DNA of 64,000 nt, from NCBI RefSeq assembly GCF_027941835.1, contig NZ_CP116005.1, forward strand, positions 4,231,501 to 4,295,500, in the 5' to 3' direction. Position numbers and translations under genes: made by a program. Source of the stretch: Sphingosinicella microcystinivorans. GTDB taxonomy: Bacteria > Pseudomonadota > Alphaproteobacteria > Sphingomonadales > Sphingomonadaceae. Shown piece after piece: positions 27,585 to 35,177 of this stretch. The first letter of the stretch is position 1; each line of letters opens with the position of its first letter. The notes below the pieces were generated by a model. That model ran no database searches, had not been told where the DNA came from, and saw only the letters and a program-made list of their open reading frames with translations.

Positions 27585-28622
27585 TTACCAGCTTACGGGC
27601 ACGACAGGGGCGGTCCCCGAGCGTACAAGCTCGGGAATTTTCGGCGACCCGTTTTCCCAGACCAGCAGCATCGACCGCTTGTTCGAATAGCCCTGATGAC
27701 GAACATCGGCGGGCATGCAGGCAATATCGCCGGCTCGCATGGTTACTGTTGCCCGCGGCCTGCCCTTTTCTGCGCTTTTGACTTCCCAAACAATTTCATC
27801 GGAAAGCTGGAGGAACCATTCCACACGATCATTGCCATGTTCGACGGGAAGAGTAAACTCCTCGGTCGTCGGACAAAAGAGGCTATCCTTCACGACTGAA
27901 CAGACCGAAGGATTCCATGTCACATCCGAACGGGACAGATAGCCGAACAGGTTGAACGCGGAGACTTCGCCTTCGAAGCCAGGTTCAGCGTATACCTTGG
28001 GTTCCGACTGGTCGACATCTGTAAAGGCGCGATTGACGGGATAGCCGCTTTCATCAGAACGGAGCGGCGTATCACCGGGCAGACCCACCATGCGGCGCGC
28101 TGTCACCCGCTGGCGATTGATCGCGTCACTGTTATACCCCCGCTTTTCACCCCAAGGTGTCGCGGTTTCCAACGGCGCGGCAAAAGGATCGTAGGATTCT
28201 ATGGTCCAGTCATCCAGCATCTGCCGGAAAACCCGCGACAGTTCATCCGACTTGAACCTTTGGATGAACTCACGCCCGGCCGACGTATAGGCTTCGTTCA
28301 TCGCACCGGCGAAAACGTCAACCTCGCCATAATAATTGGTCGTACCAAATACACCATCGAAATTGACCGTTCCGTAAAAGAAATTCCAGGCGACGTCTCG
28401 CATCAATGCGCGAAGGAAGATATCGATCGACATCTGGTGATTACCGCCCGGCCACGAGATTCGGGCAAAATATTCGTCGCGCCGAAAATTGAAGGCGCCC
28501 GCGCGGAAGGATTTATATCCGGTTTCGTTGCTGATTGCCCCGACTTCCAAGTCGGAAATCACCGGAAGCCCACGAGGGTTCGCGATTTCGTGCACTTCGG
28601 TTGCGTTATCGTTCATTGCCAT
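27585..28622 (-). CDS. Hydroquinone 1,2-dioxygenase large subunit (HapD/PnpD type)
   Basis: 345 residues. Fe(II) ring-cleavage dioxygenase subunit of the two-component hydroquinone dioxygenases, which open hydroquinone to 4-hydroxymuconic semialdehyde. Putative iron ligands fit the His-x-Asn-x3-Glu ... His spacing of this family: His262, Asn264 and Glu268 in VEHGNDRVEWF and His309 in ADVRHQGYSNK. The cupin-like core is at residues 245-325. It lies 48 bp after the small subunit gene. The family has few members and is common in sphingomonads degrading alkylphenols, 4-nitrophenol or 4-hydroxyacetophenone. Confidence 0.92.
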   Translation of the reverse strand: MAMNDNATEVHEIANPRGLPVISDLEVGAISNETGYKSFRAGAFNFRRDEYFARISWPGGNHQMSIDIFLRALMRDVAWNFFYGTVNFDGVFGTTNYYGEVDVFAGAMNEAYTSAGREFIQRFKSDELSRVFRQMLDDWTIESYDPFAAPLETATPWGEKRGYNSDAINRQRVTARRMVGLPGDTPLRSDESGYPVNRAFTDVDQSEPKVYAEPGFEGEVSAFNLFGYLSRSDVTWNPSVCSVVKDSLFCPTTEEFTLPVEHGNDRVEWFLQLSDEIVWEVKSAEKGRPRATVTMRAGDIACMPADVRHQGYSNKRSMLLVWENGSPKIPELVRSGTAPVVPVSW

Positions 28623-28670
28623 GATGTTTTCTCCGTGCTGACATTCTCGCCTGTTCCGGCTGGGTCAACC

Positions 28671-29165
28671 TCAAGCGAGGCAGATGTCCGCCCATTTTTC
28701 AACGGTTGCAGGGCCCTGGATCGTCTGGAACATGATCACGCCCGGCTTTGCGGATTCAAATCGATAGGCTGCGCCTGCAGGAAGCAGCGCCATATGCCCC
28801 CGCCTAAGCACGATACGGCCCATCATCCTCTGCCCTTGGGGCAGGTCATCCAGCCACTGCGCGCCCTCGATCGTCATGTCGATGGCGGCATGGGGCGCAT
28901 CCAGCTTCACCAGATGCACTTCGACCTCGCCATCCATGCACACGACGAATTCGTCATGGGCACAGGCATACCAGCCCGACTGCCCCTCCGCCCGGGAAAC
29001 CTCGATGACATATTCAAAGTTCTTCGCCGAACAAACGCGCTCATATGGGACCGAACGCGCAGCCGTTTCATATATGTTTGAGAACACGTAATTCTTTGGA
29101 TCATCGTCGATAACGACGACATTACCCTTCTGATAAGCTTCGAGCGACCCGAAAACCGTCTTCAT
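28671..29165 (-). CDS. Hydroquinone 1,2-dioxygenase small subunit (HapC/PnpC type)
   Basis: 164 residues, the expected size of the small subunit. Cupin-like sheet with HDEFVVCMDGEVEVHLVKLD and GHMALLPAGAAYRFESAKPG; it pairs with the large subunit encoded next and is needed for activity. The N-terminal MKTVFGSLEAYQKGNVVVID and the length match the HapC family rather than other cupins. It is preceded by the C-C hydrolase gene and lies in the same operon. Confidence 0.9.
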   Translation of the reverse strand: MKTVFGSLEAYQKGNVVVIDDDPKNYVFSNIYETAARSVPYERVCSAKNFEYVIEVSRAEGQSGWYACAHDEFVVCMDGEVEVHLVKLDAPHAAIDMTIEGAQWLDDLPQGQRMMGRIVLRRGHMALLPAGAAYRFESAKPGVIMFQTIQGPATVEKWADICLA

Positions 29166-29235
29166 ACTATCGCCCTTCCCCTGAGATTCATGTCCGGTTG
29201 CGCATTGGGTGTCGGATTACCGTCAATCGGGCCGA

Positions 29236-30075
29236 TCAGCGCGCGAGGAAATCCCCAACGATGCGGTTGAAATCATCAGCGCGCTCCCACTGCGCCCAAT
29301 GGCCGCAATTCGGGAACACATGGAACTGCGCGTTACGAAGCTTGTTCATAAGAATAAACGCGGAATCGAGCGGTAGAACACGGTCCTCACGCCCCCAGAT
29401 GATGAGGAATTCATTCTGAAGACTGCCCAGGTCTTCCCGCCACAGATCCTCAATCGCAGGTTTTCCGTTCTTCGGCAGGATGGACGGTGCCATCACCACT
29501 TCGGGGTCGATGGAATTCTGGAAGCGTTCTTCCAGAAGTTCATCCGACACCTGCGACGAATCGAAGACCATCATTTCAATGAAAGCACGCAGCTTTTCAC
29601 GGGTCGGTAGACCGTCGGCGTAATAGCCGAACATGCGCCGCAGCCCTTCGGTAGGCATCGCCGAGAAAATCGGCAGGCCGCCGCCCGCCCCCATCAGAAC
29701 GACTTTGCCAGCACGTTCAGGTGTATCGATTGCAAATTTAAGCGACGTACCGCCACCGAGCGAATTGCCGATGAAATTCGCACGTTCAATGCCGATTGTG
29801 TCCATGAAGCTGCGCACGACCCGGGAATAATAGCCGAATAGCCCCTGCTGCGGCCCAACCTTGGATGAGCGGCCATAGTTAGGCAGGTCGATAACAATCA
29901 CACGCCCGGTTTCAGATAAAGCATCGACATTGCGGCGGTAATTGCTCCACCCAGTCGCGCCCGGACCCCCACCGTGGATAAGTATACTGGGAAACCCCTC
30001 GCCTGCATCATTGTAATGAATGGTAATTCCATCAAACTCCACGGTACGGCTTGTCGATTCATATGTATGAACCAT
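29236..30075 (-). CDS. Meta-cleavage product hydrolase (BphD-like alpha/beta hydrolase)
   Basis: About 279 residues from ATG 30075 (ATG 30084 adds three). A C-C bond hydrolase with HGGGPGATGWSNYRRNVDAL (oxyanion region), nucleophile Ser in FIGNSLGGGTSLKFA, Asp in WGREDRVLPLD and His in NCGHWAQWERAD. The HGGGPGA..GWSNYYRNV and CGHWAQWEHADEFN blocks are characteristic of BphD, which splits 2-hydroxy-6-oxo-6-phenylhexa-2,4-dienoate. It lies between the extradiol dioxygenase and the hydroquinone dioxygenase genes, so it completes a meta-cleavage step. Confidence 0.9.
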   Translation of the reverse strand: MVHTYESTSRTVEFDGITIHYNDAGEGFPSILIHGGGPGATGWSNYRRNVDALSETGRVIVIDLPNYGRSSKVGPQQGLFGYYSRVVRSFMDTIGIERANFIGNSLGGGTSLKFAIDTPERAGKVVLMGAGGGLPIFSAMPTEGLRRMFGYYADGLPTREKLRAFIEMMVFDSSQVSDELLEERFQNSIDPEVVMAPSILPKNGKPAIEDLWREDLGSLQNEFLIIWGREDRVLPLDSAFILMNKLRNAQFHVFPNCGHWAQWERADDFNRIVGDFLAR

Positions 30076-30128
30076 ATTGGTCATCCTCCTCTATTATCGA
30101 TTATTTGGGAAATATCGGGCATGCGCCT

Positions 30129-31016
30129 TTAATCGTTGACCCGTTCATGCCCCCAGATCGAGGTTGATCGATAACGTGAAGGCACCCAGTTTTCGGGATC
30201 GATAGGCTGGCCATCACAACCAAATTCGAGCTCAAACCCTGATGGTGTCTCCATGTAGAAGGACAGCATTCGATCATTGGTGTGACGACCAAGTCTCCCC
30301 GATATTGTTACCCCATGCTTTTCAGTTTCAGAATAAAGACGTCCGACGTCATCTATATTTTCTACTTCAAGCATGAAATGCACCAGCCGCTTTGGAAAAG
30401 GCGCTGCGAGCAGGGCAATGCTGTGATGCCTGGAATTGCAATGAAGAAATATCGCTTCTGTCGTAAATTCTGGACCCAATTGAATGTCAATGTAATCACT
30501 GAGATTAAAACCCAGAACATCGCAGTAGAATCTACGCATTTCGGAAATTTTCTGCGTCGCCAGAACCGCGTGTCCCAGCCCCTCGGCGCCAGTGACAAAT
30601 GGTGAACTCAAGCGTGCAGAAAAAAACGGCTGATCGGGACAACGACGCGGCGTATGGAAAATCTCTATTTCATTTCCATCCGGGTCGCGAATGCTGATCA
30701 GTTCATCAACCATGCGGCGACGGGCATGATCCTGATCCGCTCGTACGACTTCCACTCCGCTCGCTGTGACCTTGTCCTGAAGCTGAGCAAGCACCGCTGC
30801 ATCACGCACCTCAAATCCCAGCACCGCAATATCGTCTTCGGCTGCGGGAATGGTGATGATGCGCGCCGCATAATCATCGATCCGATAAACTCGTTCATCG
30901 CCGATACCCCCGGTCGCCCCTTCCATCGTACCCAGATAGTCTGTGAGGAACTGGTTCCAGGCCACCTGATCGGATACACCGAACACCAGATACCCGAGCG
31001 CGTCGATACGGCTCAT
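30129..31016 (-). CDS. Extradiol ring-cleavage dioxygenase (BphC-like, VOC superfamily)
   Basis: About 295 residues from ATG 31016, which overlaps the dehydrogenase stop. Type I two-domain extradiol dioxygenase: the N-terminal VOC domain LGYLVFGVSDQVAWNQFL is structural, the C-terminal domain binds Fe(II) through His in GAEGLGHAVLAT, His in KRLVHFMLEVEN and Glu in GFELEFGCDG. It would cleave a 2,3-dihydroxybiaryl-type catechol next to the hydroxyls. The stretch is visibly AT-richer than its neighbours. Confidence 0.9.
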   Translation of the reverse strand: MSRIDALGYLVFGVSDQVAWNQFLTDYLGTMEGATGGIGDERVYRIDDYAARIITIPAAEDDIAVLGFEVRDAAVLAQLQDKVTASGVEVVRADQDHARRRMVDELISIRDPDGNEIEIFHTPRRCPDQPFFSARLSSPFVTGAEGLGHAVLATQKISEMRRFYCDVLGFNLSDYIDIQLGPEFTTEAIFLHCNSRHHSIALLAAPFPKRLVHFMLEVENIDDVGRLYSETEKHGVTISGRLGRHTNDRMLSFYMETPSGFELEFGCDGQPIDPENWVPSRYRSTSIWGHERVND

Positions 31017-31825
31017 GGTTCTTCTCCCTTGCAAAAGCGATCGAATAATTCTTCACCACCTGACGGTTTCGTCAGGCCTTTTATGCCAATTCCCCCATCG
31101 ACATTCAGGATGGCACCAGTTGTCATGCGGGAATGTCGGCTGGAAGCGAGAAGCACGTAAGCTCCCACATAATCCTGCGCTCTCGGCAGGTCGGGCAACG
31201 GAGAGTTCTGAGCTACCAGCTCTGCCATAGGCAGATTTCCGATAGACTGATCATGCAGCCCCAGGCTTTCTGGACCACGCAAATCGGAAGCTAGCGGACC
31301 AGGAGCGACTCCATTCACGCGCACATGAGGCGCAAGTTCAAATGCCAACTGCTTGACAAGGCCAACGCCGGCGAACTTGGATGCAGTATAGAGCACCCCT
31401 CCTCCGTTCGAATAAAATCCTGCGTTGGACAGGGTCAGGACAACGCTTCCACGGCTTTCAAGAAGAGCAGGCAATGCCGCTCTCGCCCCTTTGAGATAGC
31501 CGCCGACGTTAATCCCCATGACTTCGGAAAACGCATCATCGAAACGTTCAGGATCGATATCTGCGAGCGCAGTTTGATAATCCCATATCCCCGCATTGCC
31601 GATAAAGGTGTCGAGACGGCCGAAGTGCCTGACGGCAATATCCACCGCATTTCGATTATCGGCATAGCTGCGCACATCACCGCAACAGATGGCGACCTGC
31701 GTACCCAGCTTGCTTTTCAGTTCATTGAGTTTTTCCTGTGAACGGTCGAGAACGACAACTTCCGCGCCCTCCTCCACGAACCTTTCAGCGATTGCACGCC
31801 CAAGGCCTGATGCACCGCCTGTCAC
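31013..31825 (-). CDS. cis-dihydrodiol dehydrogenase (BphB-like SDR), 5' end cut by an IS
   Basis: 270 residues from GTG 31825, but similarity continues upstream as TTGNVAL to the IS end at 31843, so the natural start (a few residues) has been replaced. SDR motifs: TGGASGLGRAIAERF (NAD-binding), FIGNAGIWDY, catalytic Ser in TLSNAGFYSNGG and Tyr-x3-Lys in LYTASKFAG. The blocks SNAGFYxNGGG..YTAxK and RVNGVAPG..SDLRGP are specific to BphB-type dihydrodiol dehydrogenases. The upstream ring-hydroxylating dioxygenase expected before bphB is absent. Activity depends on whether the internal GTG is used. Confidence 0.85.
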   Translation of the reverse strand: MTGGASGLGRAIAERFVEEGAEVVVLDRSQEKLNELKSKLGTQVAICCGDVRSYADNRNAVDIAVRHFGRLDTFIGNAGIWDYQTALADIDPERFDDAFSEVMGINVGGYLKGARAALPALLESRGSVVLTLSNAGFYSNGGGVLYTASKFAGVGLVKQLAFELAPHVRVNGVAPGPLASDLRGPESLGLHDQSIGNLPMAELVAQNSPLPDLPRAQDYVGAYVLLASSRHSRMTTGAILNVDGGIGIKGLTKPSGGEELFDRFCKGEEP

Positions 31826-31928
31826 CAGCGCTACATTGCCTGTTGTCCGCCGTCAGCGCCAATGGCACAGATTTGAGGTTGTGATTTAAGGAGGATTTGG
31901 GCTTCGTCGTAGTGACGAAGGAACGAAG

Positions 31929-32315
31929 ATGAAGCCCAAATCCTCCTTGAAAAAATCGGCGCCGAAGGCCCCAGCTGAGCGGGTGGTGAAGGACATACGG
32001 CGTGCGACGCGCCGGCACTTCTCTGCAGAGGACAAAATCAGGATCGTGCTGGAGGGGCTGCGCGGCGAAGACAGTATCGCCGAGCTGTGCCGCAAGGAAG
32101 GCATCGCCCAGAGCCTGTATTACACCTGGTCGAAGGAGTTCATGGAAGCGGGCAAGCGTCGTCTGGCCGGCGATACCGCCCGAGCTGCGACCACCGGCGA
32201 GGTGCACGACCTGCGCCGCGAAACCCGTGCCCTGAAGGAATGCGTGGCCGACCTGACGCTGGAAAACCGTCTGCTCAAAAAAAGCATGATCGCGGATGGG
32301 GGCGACGAAGAATGA
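31929..32315 (+). CDS. IS3-family transposase OrfA
   Basis: 128 residues. HTH domain (FSAEDKIRIVLEGLRGEDSI ... CRKEGIAQSLYYTWSKEFM) then a coiled-coil-like C-terminus (LRRETRALKECVADLTLENR). It binds the element ends. It overlaps orfB by ATGA, and the two may be produced as a frameshift fusion. Confidence 0.9.
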   Translation: MKPKSSLKKSAPKAPAERVVKDIRRATRRHFSAEDKIRIVLEGLRGEDSIAELCRKEGIAQSLYYTWSKEFMEAGKRRLAGDTARAATTGEVHDLRRETRALKECVADLTLENRLLKKSMIADGGDEE

Positions 32316-33292
32316 GGTATCCCGCATCTGAGAAGCTCGAGATCATCAGGATCGTCGAGCAGTCGCATCTGCCCGCCAAGCGGACGCTGGACCAGCTCGG
32401 CATCCCCCGCCGGACCTTCTATCGATGGTATGACCGCTACCTCGAAGGCGGGCCGGAGGCGCTGGAGGATCGGCCATCGGCGCCGAGCCGGGTGTGGAAT
32501 CGCATCGGCAACGATATCCAGCAGCAGATCGTCGAGATGGCGCTGGACCAGTCCGAGCTATCGCCCCGCGAGTTGGCTGTGCGCTTTACCGACGAGAAGC
32601 GCTACTTCGTGTCGGAATCGACGGTTTACCGGCTTCTGAAAGCCCATGACCTGATCACCAGCCCGGCCTTCATCGTGATCAAGGCGGCCGATGCGTTCCA
32701 CACCAAGACGACGCGGCCGAACGAGATGTGGCAGACCGACTTCACCTACTTCAAAATCATCGGTTGGGGCTGGGTGTATCTGTCGACCGTGCTCGACGAC
32801 TTCTCCCGCTATGTCATCGCCTGGAAGCTTTGCACCACCATGCGCGCCGGGGACGTCACCGACACGCTGGAACTGGCGCTTGAAGCCTCGGGCTGTTCGT
32901 CAGCCAGGGTCGTGCAAAAGCCCAGGCTGCTCAGCGATAATGGTCCGAGCTACATCGCCGAGGAACTGGCCCAATGGATCGGTGCCAACGGTATGAGCCA
33001 TGTCCGCGGCGCCCCGATGCATCCCCAGACCCAAGGCAAGATCGAGCGCTGGCACCAGACCCTCAAGAACCGGATCCTGCTGGAAAATTACTTCCTGCCC
33101 GGCGATCTGGAGACCCGGATCGAGGCCTTCATCGACCACTATAATCACCGCCGATATCACGAAAGCCTCGGCAATGTGACGCCCGCCGACACCTACTTCG
33201 GCAGGGCTGACGCCATCATCCAACAGCGCGAAAGGATCAAACGGAAGACCATCGAACACCGACGCTTGCAGCACCGCAAGCTCGCCGCTTAA
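32312..33292 (+). CDS. IS3-family transposase OrfB (DDE integrase)
   Basis: 326 residues from ATG 32312. HTH_29-like start (LDQLGIPRRTFYRWYDRYLE), then the rve core with Asp in EMWQTDFTYFKIIG, Asp in RLLSDNGPSYIAEEL and Glu in HPQTQGKIERWHQTLKN. Full length, no disruption, so the element may still transpose. Confidence 0.92.
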   Translation: MRYPASEKLEIIRIVEQSHLPAKRTLDQLGIPRRTFYRWYDRYLEGGPEALEDRPSAPSRVWNRIGNDIQQQIVEMALDQSELSPRELAVRFTDEKRYFVSESTVYRLLKAHDLITSPAFIVIKAADAFHTKTTRPNEMWQTDFTYFKIIGWGWVYLSTVLDDFSRYVIAWKLCTTMRAGDVTDTLELALEASGCSSARVVQKPRLLSDNGPSYIAEELAQWIGANGMSHVRGAPMHPQTQGKIERWHQTLKNRILLENYFLPGDLETRIEAFIDHYNHRRYHESLGNVTPADTYFGRADAIIQQRERIKRKTIEHRRLQHRKLAA

Positions 33293-33366
33293 TATCAACC
33301 CCAGGACGAGGCCCGCGCTCCGCTAATCTACGCCGCGATCTGCGCCAAATGTTCTGACGACAGACA

Positions 33367-33576
33367 GGGTAAATAGATCGGTAACGCGTCGGTGCGTTCC
33401 AGATAGGAACGACCATAGTTGAAGACATAGAGACCGTCCTCCAGCGCGATCCGACCCGCAACCACGGGCTCAAGCGTATCCGGCAGCCATATCCACACGA
33501 AGGCTTCGGTGGCTGCCGGGATCGGAACGTAAGCAGTGCCACTCGCCGCAGCAGGGCGAAACCGGTCAGAAATCAT
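33367..33576 (-). pseudogene. hipA-like kinase toxin gene, only the first ~70 codons left
   Basis: Starts at ATG 33576, overlapping the hipB stop, and reads ATEAFVWIWLPDTLEPVVAG then FNYGRSYLERTDALPIYLP, the N-terminal subdomain of HipA kinases. The IS3-family element ends at 33366 and removes the remaining ~85% of the gene with the kinase domain. The frame runs on a few codons into the IS. No toxin can be made from this stump. Confidence 0.85.
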
Positions 33577-33901
33577 CTTTCACCGTCTTCCTCGGGCGCC
33601 GCACCGACCGGGGAAGAAGCGCCAGTTTGTCATTTACCCGCGAAATCTCGGGAGCAAGCCGTGAAGGTTCGTCGACGAAGAGCGGCAGACCCACCAGCGT
33701 TGCTGCCTCGAACACCAGTCCGATTTCCACCTTGGGATGGCCCTTTTCGATTAATTGCAGCGTGCTGCGAGCGATGCCGACCCGGGCTGACAGGTCAGCC
33801 TCTGACATCTTGCGCTGTTTACGTGCGAGGCGAATGAGCCCACCCATCATGGTCAACGCTTCGCGCGTTATGCGAGAATAAGTGCGATTAAGCTCTTTCA
33901 C
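33566..33901 (-). CDS. HipB-like XRE-family antitoxin/repressor
   Basis: 111 residues. An XRE helix-turn-helix at about residues 20-75 (LIRLARKQRKMSEADLSARV then IARSTLQLIEKGHPKVEIGL) and a basic C-terminal tail. HipB proteins block HipA and repress the operon. Its partner here is truncated, so it is an orphan antitoxin, possibly still a repressor acting on the upstream dyad. Confidence 0.85.
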   Translation of the reverse strand: MKELNRTYSRITREALTMMGGLIRLARKQRKMSEADLSARVGIARSTLQLIEKGHPKVEIGLVFEAATLVGLPLFVDEPSRLAPEISRVNDKLALLPRSVRRPRKTVKDDF

Positions 33902-33906
33902 ATAAA

Positions 33907-33957
33907 TTGACCGTTATAGCGTCCACAAAATAGCTTTACGACTTCTATAGCGGTCAA
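33907..33957. promoter_or_regulatory. Operator dyad upstream of hipB
   Basis: TTGACCGTTATAG at 33907-33919 and the inverted partner CTATAGCGGTCAA at 33945-33957 match at 12 of 13 positions across 25 bases. It begins 6 bp upstream of the hipB start codon. The form and place fit HipB autorepression. Confidence 0.65.
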
Positions 33958-34324
33958 TATCATTGCTGAAGTTGAAAATCAATGGCTCGCGAGCCGGTCG
34001 GTCGGCGTGACGTGGGCATCATTGTCCTTCTCAGTTGCTTGAGACACCAATGATATCCATCGCTCGAAACAGCAGGAATAGTTGGCTGCCAGCCCTCGTC
34101 CCGAACAGGCAGACCAAGCCGAAATATCAATGAGCCTCATCGCTCGGAAAGTCATCAGAGAGGGCGCCCGGAGCGCCGGCTTGCAACGAGCGTTCTCGAC
34201 AGCGCATTGCTGTTGTCCATTTGGACGTGTGTGTACGTGCAGCGTGGAGCCGATCGAGCAGAAGTGCACGTGTCAGAGACGAGCAGTATGATCGCCCCGC
34301 CTGTTCAGCAACGCTCCGCGCCTT
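33958..34324. other. Non-coding stretch between two toxin-antitoxin loci
   Basis: No frame here has convincing protein character and no IS end was recognised. The left edge would hold the hipB promoter and the right edge the vapBC promoter. Confidence 0.4.
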
Positions 34325-34350
34325 CTTTCTGGCGACACTTGCCCAGAAAG
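34325..34350. promoter_or_regulatory. Candidate operator of vapBC
   Basis: An inverted repeat CTTTCTGG (34325-34332) / CCAGAAAG (34343-34350) with a 10-base spacer, 47 bp before the antitoxin start. AbrB-type antitoxins usually repress at such a site. Confidence 0.5.
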
Positions 34351-34396
34351 CCGGGACACGCTATCTTACCCGCGTCTTACTTTGAGGAGATTCGCC

Positions 34397-34672
34397 GTGG
34401 CTGCAGCTCAGGAACGGCTCACCACTACTATTTCGACTAAGGGTCAGGTCATCCTGCCCAAGGCGGTTCGTGACCTGCGGCACTGGCCTGCCGGCACCCG
34501 GCTGGTCGTCGAGAGTACGGCCGAGGGCGTGCTGCTGAAGCTGGCACCCGTGTTCCCGCCATCAAGCATCGACCAGGTATTCGGCTCGCTGAAGCACAAG
34601 GGAGCTGCTCTGTCGATCGAGGACATGGAAACTGCCATGGTAGCCGAGGCGAAGCGGCGTGCGCGGGATTGA
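34397..34672 (+). CDS. vapB: AbrB/MazE-type (VapB) antitoxin
   Basis: 91 residues from GTG 34397, chosen because GAGGAG at 34384-34389 lies at proper distance. A swapped-hairpin SpoVT/AbrB domain (LTTTISTKGQVILPKAVRDL) followed by a toxin-binding tail (FGSLKHKGAALSIEDMETAM). Overlaps the PIN toxin gene by 14 bases. Expected to bind and silence the toxin and to repress the operon. Confidence 0.88.
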   Translation: MAAAQERLTTTISTKGQVILPKAVRDLRHWPAGTRLVVESTAEGVLLKLAPVFPPSSIDQVFGSLKHKGAALSIEDMETAMVAEAKRRARD

Positions 34673-35048
34673 CACCAATGTGGTCGTCAGGTTTCTGACC
34701 AACGACGACAAGCGGCAGGCGAAAGCTGCACGCGCCGCGATTGAAGCGGGCGATATCTTTATCACGACAACAGTGATGCTCGAGAGCGAATGGGTACTTC
34801 GAAGCGGCTACGGCTTCACTCCCGAACGGATCGTCACCGGCTTACGCGGCCTCGCAGGCTTACCCGGCATTACAGTCGAGGAGCCCACACGGATTGCGGA
34901 GGCATTGGACTGGACGGCTGCCGGTATGGACTTCGCCGATGCATTGCATCTTGCAGGCTCAAACACCTGCAACAGCTTCCTCAGCTTTGACCGGAAGCTT
35001 ATCAAGGCGGCCAAGGGCAAACCGGCGATTCCAGTCACCACACCTTGA
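34659..35048 (+). CDS. vapC: PIN-domain ribonuclease toxin (VapC)
   Basis: 129 residues with the four acidic PIN residues in place: Asp5 in GIDTNVVVRF, Glu in MLESEWVLR, and two Asp in GMDFADALHLAG and FLSFDRKLIKA. VapC toxins are Mg-dependent RNases that cut tRNA or rRNA. Complete and preceded by its antitoxin, so probably a functional type II system. It is the only one of the two TA loci near the 33.4 kb IS junction still intact. Confidence 0.9.
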   Translation: MRGIDTNVVVRFLTNDDKRQAKAARAAIEAGDIFITTTVMLESEWVLRSGYGFTPERIVTGLRGLAGLPGITVEEPTRIAEALDWTAAGMDFADALHLAGSNTCNSFLSFDRKLIKAAKGKPAIPVTTP

Positions 35049-35177
35049 GTGTGTGCATCCCGTTTGCAAAACTGCAAGGAGAAATTCCAGTTTGCCCCCA
35101 TCAGAACGTCCGAAACGCAAGCGCAGGATAGATCACTTCTCAGTAAAACCCGGTGGGCGAATTTCTTGGAATCATCA

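Larger units (their letters stand above)
31844..33366 (+). mobile_element. IS3-family insertion sequence with imperfect 30-bp inverted ends
   Basis: A 1523-bp element. The left end (31844-31873, beginning TGTCCGCCGTCAG) and the complement of the right end (33337-33366, beginning TGTCTGTCGTCAG) match at 22 of 30 positions. It holds orfA and orfB. The flanks (the start of a bphB-like gene on the left, a hipA stump on the right) show no shared 3-4 bp repeat, so the insertion was accompanied or followed by loss of neighbouring DNA. A terminal relic of the same element type is at 12176-12247. Confidence 0.88.

Noticed and set aside
33979-34269. A 96-codon minus-strand frame between hipB and vapB
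   Set aside because: No ribosome site, no domain, cysteine/arginine-rich random composition; treated as non-coding.
35049-35177. Possible IS21-like end after vapC (ATCACTTCTCAGTAAAACCC resembles the subterminal repeat of element A)
   Set aside because: Only one short imperfect match; no second repeat, no TG/CA end and no transposase remnant.
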